In this document: piece after piece, positions 58,611-64,000 of the stretch
How positions within the stretch are numbered: position 1 is the first letter of the stretch
Layout of the letters: each line of letters opens with the position of its first letter
Assembly: GCF_000685965.1 (NCBI RefSeq)
Contig: NZ_JMLE01000012.1
Coordinates: 1-64,000 of the forward strand
DNA from: Arthrobacter sp. UNC362MFTsu5.1
Lineage (GTDB): Bacteria; Actinomycetota; Actinomycetes; Actinomycetales; Micrococcaceae
Length of the DNA: 64,000 nt
Reading direction: 5' to 3'
Translations under genes and position numbers: made by a program
Notes under the pieces: generated by a model
What the model was told of the DNA's origin: nothing
The model's database searches: none
Seen by the model: only the letters and a program-made list of their open reading frames with translations

Positions 58611-59639
58611 ATGTCACTGACAACAGATTTGCCGCAATCCACTCCCCCGAACGGGAAGCCTGGACCGGGAAAGGCCGGGGCCAAGCCAGGCCCGGGCCGG
58701 GCCGGCTCCGGGGACGGCGCGGGGGACGCTGTTCCCTCGCCGCGGCGCCGCAGCCGGCAGCGGCGGGAGCGCCTCTTCCAGTGGCTGTTCCTGGTCCCCG
58801 CCGTCGTCTACATGGCATTGTTCTTCGGCTACCCCGTAGTCAAGAACGTCGTCATGAGCTTCCAGGACTACACCACCGCCACGTTCTTCACCGGCGAGGC
58901 CCCGTGGGTGGGGCTGGCCAACTACGTGACGGTCCTGTCGTCGTCGTTGTTCTCCACTTCCCTGCTCAACACCGCGCTGTTCACGGTGGGGTCCATCCTG
59001 GGCCAGTTCGTGATCGGGCTGGCACTGGCCATCTTCTTCCAGCGGAAATTCCCGCTCAACGGGATCCTCCGGAGCCTGCTCCTGCTCCCTTGGCTGTTGC
59101 CGCTGATTGTCTCCAGCGCCGTGTGGCGCTGGATCCTGGACAAGGATAGCGGTGCGCTGAACCGGTTCCTGGGCGACTTCGGCATTGTGGACACCGGGGT
59201 GCCGTGGCTGACCAGCACGTCGCTTGCGCTGATCGCTGTCGTCGGGGTCAACATCTGGATCGGCATTCCGTTCAACCTGACCATCCTTTACGGCGGCCTG
59301 CAGGAGATCCCCGACGAGCTGTATGAGGCGGGCTCCCTGGACGGCGCCACGGGCTGGAAAGCGTTCCGGCACATCACCTGGCCCATGCTCCGGCCGGTGG
59401 TGAGCGTGGTCCTGGTGCTCGGCGTCGTGTACACGCTCAAGGTCCTGGACATCATCCTGGGCCTGACCAACGGCGGCCCCGCAAACTCGACCCAGACCAT
59501 CGCAACGCAGTCCTACGCGCTCTCCTTCCAGGAGTTCAAGTTCGGCGAGGGCGCAGCGCTGGGCAACATCCTGGTGATCATTTCGCTGGTGTTCGCGGTC
59601 CTGTACCTGCGTGCCAGCCGGCGAGCCGTAGATGAGTGA
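58611..59639 (+). CDS. Sugar ABC transporter permease (MalF-like)
   Basis: A 342-residue permease. About 55 hydrophilic residues rich in Pro/Gly/Arg precede the first of six membrane segments. The EAA loop that contacts the ATPase reads ELYEAGSLDGATGWKAFRHI. ATG 58611 lies 6 bases after the binding-protein stop. The ATPase subunit is not in the operon, so a shared MsiK-like ATPase elsewhere is expected. Confidence 0.93.
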   Translation: MSLTTDLPQSTPPNGKPGPGKAGAKPGPGRAGSGDGAGDAVPSPRRRSRQRRERLFQWLFLVPAVVYMALFFGYPVVKNVVMSFQDYTTATFFTGEAPWVGLANYVTVLSSSLFSTSLLNTALFTVGSILGQFVIGLALAIFFQRKFPLNGILRSLLLLPWLLPLIVSSAVWRWILDKDSGALNRFLGDFGIVDTGVPWLTSTSLALIAVVGVNIWIGIPFNLTILYGGLQEIPDELYEAGSLDGATGWKAFRHITWPMLRPVVSVVLVLGVVYTLKVLDIILGLTNGGPANSTQTIATQSYALSFQEFKFGEGAALGNILVIISLVFAVLYLRASRRAVDE

Positions 59640-59646
59640 GGAAACC

Positions 59647-60543
59647 ATGACGACGACCATCACCTCCCGCCGCGGACCCGCCCGCGGTTCGGGCAACGGT
59701 ACCGGGCGCGGTTCGGGACGCGGTACCGGGCCGGCTCCGGATCGAAAGAACTGGGGTTCCACGGCGCTGGCCATCCTTTTCCTGGCCATCATGCTGTTCC
59801 CGGTCTACTGGATGGTGAACGCCTCCCTGCAGCCGAACGGCACCACCCTGGAAACATCCTGGCTGCCGCTGAAACCGGACTTCACCGGTTACGCCACCGC
59901 CATCAGCGAGCAGGGCGGCAACCTGGGCACCAGCCTGGTCATTTCGCTCGGCAGCGTGGCGCTGAGCCTGGCCATCGCCGCTCCGGCTGCGTACGCCCTG
60001 GCCTACTTCAAGGTCCGCGGCGCCAGCATTGTGCTGTTCGCGATCCTGATCAGCCAGATGATCCCCGGCATCGTGGTGGCCAACGCCCTGTACACCGCCT
60101 ACAACGACCTGGGCCTGCTCAACTCCATCCCGGGCCTGATCCTGGCGGACTCCGCGCACGGCATCCCGTTCGCCATCCTGATCATCCGAGCCTTCATGAA
60201 CGGCATGCCGGCGTCGGTGATCGAGGCCGCCCGGGTGGACGGCGCCGGCCACATCCGTGCCTTCTGGTCCATCGTGCTGCCGCTGAGCAGGAACTCGCTC
60301 ATCACCGCCGGGCTGTTCACGTTCCTGTTCGCCTGGAGCGACTTCCTGTTCGCCCTGACCCTGACCACCACCGAGGCCGTCCGGCCGGTGACGCTGGGCA
60401 TCTTCCAGTACATCGGCGCCTACGTGAACGACTGGAGTTCGGTGATGGCGACGGCGGTGCTCGCCTCCATCCCGGCCATCATCCTTCTGGTGGCAGCCCA
60501 GAAATACATCGCGGCGGGCACAACCGGCGGAGCCGTTAAGTAA
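59647..60543 (+). CDS. Sugar ABC transporter permease (MalG-like)
   Basis: A 298-residue permease with six membrane segments and EAA loop VIEAARVDGAGHIRAFWSIV. The first 30 residues hold a Gly/Arg/Thr repeat (GSGNGTGRGSGRGTG). ATG 59647 with GAGGAAACC is preferred; ATG 59632, which overlaps the previous stop, is an alternative. Confidence 0.93.
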   Translation: MTTTITSRRGPARGSGNGTGRGSGRGTGPAPDRKNWGSTALAILFLAIMLFPVYWMVNASLQPNGTTLETSWLPLKPDFTGYATAISEQGGNLGTSLVISLGSVALSLAIAAPAAYALAYFKVRGASIVLFAILISQMIPGIVVANALYTAYNDLGLLNSIPGLILADSAHGIPFAILIIRAFMNGMPASVIEAARVDGAGHIRAFWSIVLPLSRNSLITAGLFTFLFAWSDFLFALTLTTTEAVRPVTLGIFQYIGAYVNDWSSVMATAVLASIPAIILLVAAQKYIAAGTTGGAVK

Positions 60544-60598
60544 CAGCGCCGGCAAGTAACGCACCGGTGCAACCACACCCACAACTTCAAGGAGAATC

Positions 60599-61366
60599 AT
60601 GTCTGAAACCATCCGCGTCACCGTCTGGAGCGAGAACCGGCACGAAAAGCGCGACGAGAACGTCGCACTGCTCTACCCCGACGGAATGCACGGCGCCGTC
60701 AAGTCCGGCATCGAAGAAAACCTCGGCGCCAAGGTAAGCGTCCGCACTGCCACACTGGACGAACCCGAGCACGGCCTCACCGAGGAAGTCCTGGCCAACA
60801 CCGACGTCCTGACCTGGTGGGGGCACATGTCCCACGGCGACGTCGACGACGAAATCGTGGAGCGCGTGCACCGCCATGTCCTCGCCGGCATGGGCCTGAT
60901 CGTGCTGCACTCCGGGCACTGGTCGAAGATCTTCACCAAACTCATGGGCACCTCCTGCACACTGCGCTGGCGCTCCGAACAGGACCGCGAACTGGTCTGG
61001 ACCGTGGACCCCACCCACCCCATCGCCAAAGGCGTGCCGCACCCCATCGTGATCGACCGGCAGGAAATGTACGGCGAATTCTTCGACATCCCCACCCCCG
61101 AGGAACTCGTGTTCATCAGCTCCTTCAGCGGCGGCGAGGTCTTCCGCTCCGGCTGCACCTTCCGCCGCGGCCATGGCAAGATCTTCTTCTTCAGCCCCGG
61201 CGACCAGGACTACCCCGTCTACCACCACAAGGACGTGCGCCGCGTCATCGCCAATGCCGTTGAGTGGGCGGTCACCGACCGGCCAGAGCGTGCCTACCCC
61301 GAACTGCTGCGCTACGACACGAACGATTTCTTCAACGGCAAGAGCTACCAGGGGGCCACCGCGTGA
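60599..61366 (+). CDS. ThuA-like sugar-modifying protein
   Basis: A 255-residue ThuA-family protein with a class-I-glutamine-amidotransferase-like fold: [49 protein letters not shown] and [13 protein letters not shown]. In rhizobia ThuA acts with ThuB in trehalose use via 3-keto intermediates. ATG 60599 has AAGGAG upstream. Its stop overlaps the start of the oxidoreductase gene, implying the two act together. Confidence 0.92.
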   Translation: MSETIRVTVWSENRHEKRDENVALLYPDGMHGAVKSGIEENLGAKVSVRTATLDEPEHGLTEEVLANTDVLTWWGHMSHGDVDDEIVERVHRHVLAGMGLIVLHSGHWSKIFTKLMGTSCTLRWRSEQDRELVWTVDPTHPIAKGVPHPIVIDRQEMYGEFFDIPTPEELVFISSFSGGEVFRSGCTFRRGHGKIFFFSPGDQDYPVYHHKDVRRVIANAVEWAVTDRPERAYPELLRYDTNDFFNGKSYQGATA

Positions 61367-62490
61367 GCACCCCCTTCGCCACCATCCCCGACGACGGAAC
61401 TCCGCTGCGCGTCGTCGTCGTCGGCGCCGGCGGCATGGGCCGCGCCTGGCTTCGGACCGTGGAAGACTCGCCGCTGGTGGAACTGGCCGGCATCGTGGAC
61501 CTTGACCTTGATGCCGCCCGCGCGGCAGCCGCGGCGGCCGGACGCCCGGACCTTCCGATCGGCACCGGGACCGCCGCACTGGCGTCCGACGTCGGCGCCC
61601 GGGCGGTCATCAACGTCACCGTCCCTGCCGCGCACCATCCGGTGACCACCGAGGCGCTGGCCGCCGGACTGCCAGTCTTGGGCGAAAAGCCTGTGGCCTC
61701 CACGGTGGTGCAGGGCCTGTCCCTTGCCGCCGCCGCGGAACTCTCCGGACAGCTGTTTATGGTCAGCCAGTCCCGGCGCTACAACCGGCACCTGTTCGAG
61801 GCGAAGCGGCTTTCCTCCTCCCTGGGCTCCGTCGGGATCGTGTCGGCAGAGTTTTTCAAGGCCCCGCACTTCGGCGGCTTCCGTGACGCCATGGACCACC
61901 CGCTCCTGTTGGACATGGCCATCCACCAGTTCGATATGGCCCGGTTCCTGCTCGATGCCGACCCGGTTTCAGTGTTCTGCGAGGAGTACAACCCGGCCTG
62001 GAGCTGGTACCGCGGTGACGCCGGGGCCAGTGCCATCTTCGAGATGACGGGCGGCGAGCGCTTCGTATTCACCGGCAGCTGGTGCAGCCCCGGACAAGAG
62101 ACGTCCTGGAACGCTTCGTGGCGGATCAGCGGCGGGAACGGCACCGTGCTGTGGGACGGCGACAACGAGCCCACGATCGAGTCCACCGGGGCGGCAGCCG
62201 GCTCCCCGGCTGGAAGCCCCGATCCCGGGCAGGAAATTGCCGGCTCGCTGCGGGACTTCGTAGCAGCGCTCCGGACCGGCAGCACACCCATGGGGCAGGT
62301 CCACCGGAACATCATGAGCCTGGCGATGGTGGAGGCTGCAGTGCACAGCGCTTCAACCGGTACCCGGGTGGCCGTGGATGCCCTACTGGAGGAGTCCTAC
62401 CGCGAGGCTATCCTTGCCGAGCGCGATCCGGGCGTGCTGGAAGTCCTGAAGTCCTGGCCTTCGGTCCGGGCCGCGTTGTCCGCTCCTTAG
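61363..62490 (+). CDS. Gfo/Idh/MocA family oxidoreductase (ThuB-like)
   Basis: A 375-residue NAD(P)-dependent sugar dehydrogenase. Rossmann motif [17 protein letters not shown], family motif LGEKPVAST (catalytic Lys) and the His-Asp region [15 protein letters not shown] are visible. GTG 61363 overlaps the ThuA stop as GTGA. With ThuA and the transporter it would oxidise an imported glycoside, probably at carbon 3. Substrate not determinable; trehalose is one possibility. Confidence 0.92.
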   Translation: MSTPFATIPDDGTPLRVVVVGAGGMGRAWLRTVEDSPLVELAGIVDLDLDAARAAAAAAGRPDLPIGTGTAALASDVGARAVINVTVPAAHHPVTTEALAAGLPVLGEKPVASTVVQGLSLAAAAELSGQLFMVSQSRRYNRHLFEAKRLSSSLGSVGIVSAEFFKAPHFGGFRDAMDHPLLLDMAIHQFDMARFLLDADPVSVFCEEYNPAWSWYRGDAGASAIFEMTGGERFVFTGSWCSPGQETSWNASWRISGGNGTVLWDGDNEPTIESTGAAAGSPAGSPDPGQEIAGSLRDFVAALRTGSTPMGQVHRNIMSLAMVEAAVHSASTGTRVAVDALLEESYREAILAERDPGVLEVLKSWPSVRAALSAP

Positions 62491-62498
62491 AAAGCGCG

Positions 62499-62924
62499 CT
62501 AGAACATCGGCAGCAGGAAGCCGATAACCAGGGCGGCCGCCCCGATGCCGCTGAGGATCCAGCCCAGGACCCCGGCTGCCTCGCCGCGCACTTCCGGCGC
62601 ACTGGTCCGCCAGCGGGTGGGCGTCTTCACCGCGTAGTGGATGGTGACGGCGTCCCCCGGGGCCATGTGCCTGATGTCATGCGGGGACATGGGCGCATTG
62701 TGAACCTGGTGATGGTGGTCATACCAGCGGAAACCCACGCCGCTCTCATCGGAATATACGACGCCCTCGGACTTGGCCCACTGATCCTCGAACCGCCTCA
62801 TCGTTTCCACGGCCACCAGGAGGATCAGGCCGGCGGGCAGGCAAATCCAGGTCAGCACTTCCAGGATGGGACCTGCAATGTCGAGAACTCCGGGCATGGT
62901 CATGATGGTACCGTTCCCGCGCAT
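62499..62924 (-). CDS. Hypothetical membrane protein (possibly DUF3592-like)
   Basis: A 141-residue protein with two hydrophobic segments (VLTWICLPAGLILLVAVETM near 25-42, and VLGWILSGIGAAALVIGFLL at the C-terminus) enclosing a soluble beta-domain with VGFRWYDHHHQVHNAP and GDAVTIHYAVKTPTRWR. The layout resembles DUF3592 proteins, without certainty. ATG 62924 has GAGGTGG upstream. Convergent with the oxidoreductase gene, 8 bases between stops. Confidence 0.75.
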   Translation of the reverse strand: MRGNGTIMTMPGVLDIAGPILEVLTWICLPAGLILLVAVETMRRFEDQWAKSEGVVYSDESGVGFRWYDHHHQVHNAPMSPHDIRHMAPGDAVTIHYAVKTPTRWRTSAPEVRGEAAGVLGWILSGIGAAALVIGFLLPMF

Positions 62925-63021
62925 TTGCGGGCCACCTCAGCGGGCCGCCCCCAGGGCCAACGGGGAGGCTGACGTGCCACACTAAGGACCAGGAACGGCG
63001 CATGCCCAAGGGGGGCAACAC

Positions 63022-64000
63022 ATGGTGACGCGGCAACGCACGCACTGGCTTGGCAGGGAAAGCTGGCGCGGTAACGGCCTGTCCAGTGAAGACGTCTCCG
63101 AACGTGTCCGGGGCGGGTTGACCAACCTGGTCTCCGACGCATCCAGCCGCAGCCTGTGGGACATCCTCCGCGCCAACGTCCTGACCCTCTTCAATGCCAT
63201 TGTGGCCGGCAGCTTCGTGCTGCTCCTGGCGCTGGGGCAGTGGCAGGATGCCCTCTTTGGCTTCGCCGCCGTCGGCAACGCCGTCATCGGGGTGGTCCAG
63301 GAACACCGGGCCAAGAGATCACTGGACCGTCTTGCGGTGTTGAACTCCCCGCACGCACGGGTTCTGCGGGACGGTGCCATTCAAGACATTCCCACGGGGG
63401 AGGTGGTCCTGGATGACGTCATCCTGCTCTTCGCAGGCGACCAGGTACCCGCGGACGCCGCGGTCTACGACGCCCGCGGGCTGGAAATCGACGAATCCCT
63501 GCTCTCCGGCGAATCGAACCCCGTAGACAAGGCACCGGGATCCGAGGTGCTGGCCGGGTCCACCGTTGTGGGCGGACAGGGCCGGGCCCAGGTCATCCGG
63601 GTAGGGGACGACTCCTTCGCCGGCAAGCTCACAGTGGCGGCCAAGCGTTTTTCCCTGGTCCATTCGGAAATCCGCACCGGCTTGAACAGGGTCCTGCGCT
63701 GGATCACGTGGGGCCTCATCCCCGTCATGGCCATCGTTGTCAACGGCGAGATGCAGGCCCAGGGAGGCTGGGACCAGGCGCTGGCCACGGGCACCTGGAA
63801 GACCGCGGCGGTCGGCGCCGTGGCAAGTGTGATCGCCATGGTTCCGCTGGGCCTGGTGCTCATGGCCAGCGTGGCTTTCGCCCTGGGCGGGCTGCGGCTC
63901 GCCCGGGACAAGGTCCTCATCCAGGAACTCGCCGCTGTGGAAGGGCTGGCCCGGGTGGACATGCTTTGCCTGGACAAGACCGGCACGCTCACTGAAGGAA
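63022..64000 (+). CDS. Cation-translocating P-type ATPase (5' part)
   Basis: The first 326 codons of a P-type ATPase; the gene runs off the window. ATG 63022 follows GGGGGG by eight bases. Visible: a first pair of membrane segments (LWDILRANVLTLFNAIVAGS and the following region), the actuator domain with DESLLSGESNPVDK, a second pair (VASVIAMVPLGLVLMASVAF), and the phosphorylation site CLDKTGTLTEG with Asp318 at the end. No heavy-metal-binding domain precedes it. Transported ion unknown; it resembles the cation (Ca/Mg-like) P-type ATPases common in actinobacteria. Confidence 0.9.
   Translation, partial: MVTRQRTHWLGRESWRGNGLSSEDVSERVRGGLTNLVSDASSRSLWDILRANVLTLFNAIVAGSFVLLLALGQWQDALFGFAAVGNAVIGVVQEHRAKRSLDRLAVLNSPHARVLRDGAIQDIPTGEVVLDDVILLFAGDQVPADAAVYDARGLEIDESLLSGESNPVDKAPGSEVLAGSTVVGGQGRAQVIRVGDDSFAGKLTVAAKRFSLVHSEIRTGLNRVLRWITWGLIPVMAIVVNGEMQAQGGWDQALATGTWKTAAVGAVASVIAMVPLGLVLMASVAFALGGLRLARDKVLIQELAAVEGLARVDMLCLDKTGTLTEG

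Overview
The window is high-GC actinobacterial chromosome. The homodimeric AceE-type pyruvate dehydrogenase, a 302-residue uricase, ANTAR and DosS-like proteins, the many GTG starts and the long hairpin terminators without U-tracts all point to the Micrococcaceae, probably Arthrobacter or Pseudarthrobacter. That placement is inferred from gene content; no database search was possible. No rRNA, tRNA, CRISPR array, transposase or phage gene was seen.

Bases 1-26,100 are dominated by purine catabolism. After the end of aceE and a MobA-like nucleotidyltransferase, a minus-strand group encodes guanine deaminase, an AzgA-type purine permease, XdhC, the FAD subunit and a fused [2Fe-2S]-molybdopterin xanthine dehydrogenase, with an aldo/keto reductase and a UDG-family protein at its end. 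Divergent from it are 8-oxoguanine deaminase, a stand-alone LigD polymerase domain, uricase, an NCS2 permease, an RpiR regulator and an NCS1 permease. An IclR regulator then faces an operon of malic enzyme, malate synthase, a DUF6986 aldolase-like protein and ureidoglycine aminohydrolase. Together these take purines to urate and ureides, and feed the glyoxylate into malate and pyruvate. HIU hydrolase, OHCU decarboxylase, allantoinase, allantoate amidohydrolase and a ureidoglycolate-cleaving enzyme are not in the window.

Bases 26,100-39,950 are ordinary mixed genes: a beta-lactamase-fold lipoprotein lacking its catalytic residues, a HAD phosphatase, YegP-like, VOC and FAH-family proteins, GH15, DUF72, an App1-like phosphatase, GH1, a DnaJ/Hsp20/MerR stress group, a PAP2 phosphatase and an AlkD-like protein.

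Bases 39,950-47,600 hold a ChvE-GguA-GguB sugar transporter whose promoter layout (CRP/GlxR-like palindrome over the -35, LacI-type operator after the -10) is repeated in front of a 71-residue orphan protein. A NYN-domain protein, an aldo/keto reductase and a sugar-epimerase-like protein follow.

Bases 47,600-56,100 look like a dormancy/hypoxia island: DUF3040 protein, universal stress protein, membrane protein, DevR-like regulator with a degenerate receiver, DosS/DosT-like kinase with the haem-ligand pair conserved, a glycosyltransferase, a phosphoribosyltransferase-hydrolase fusion and a GAF-ANTAR protein. Six sequences resembling the mycobacterial DosR box lie in front of these genes. Bases 56,100-62,500 are a LacI-controlled ABC transporter operon with ThuA and a Gfo/Idh oxidoreductase. 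The window ends in a membrane protein and the start of a P-type ATPase.
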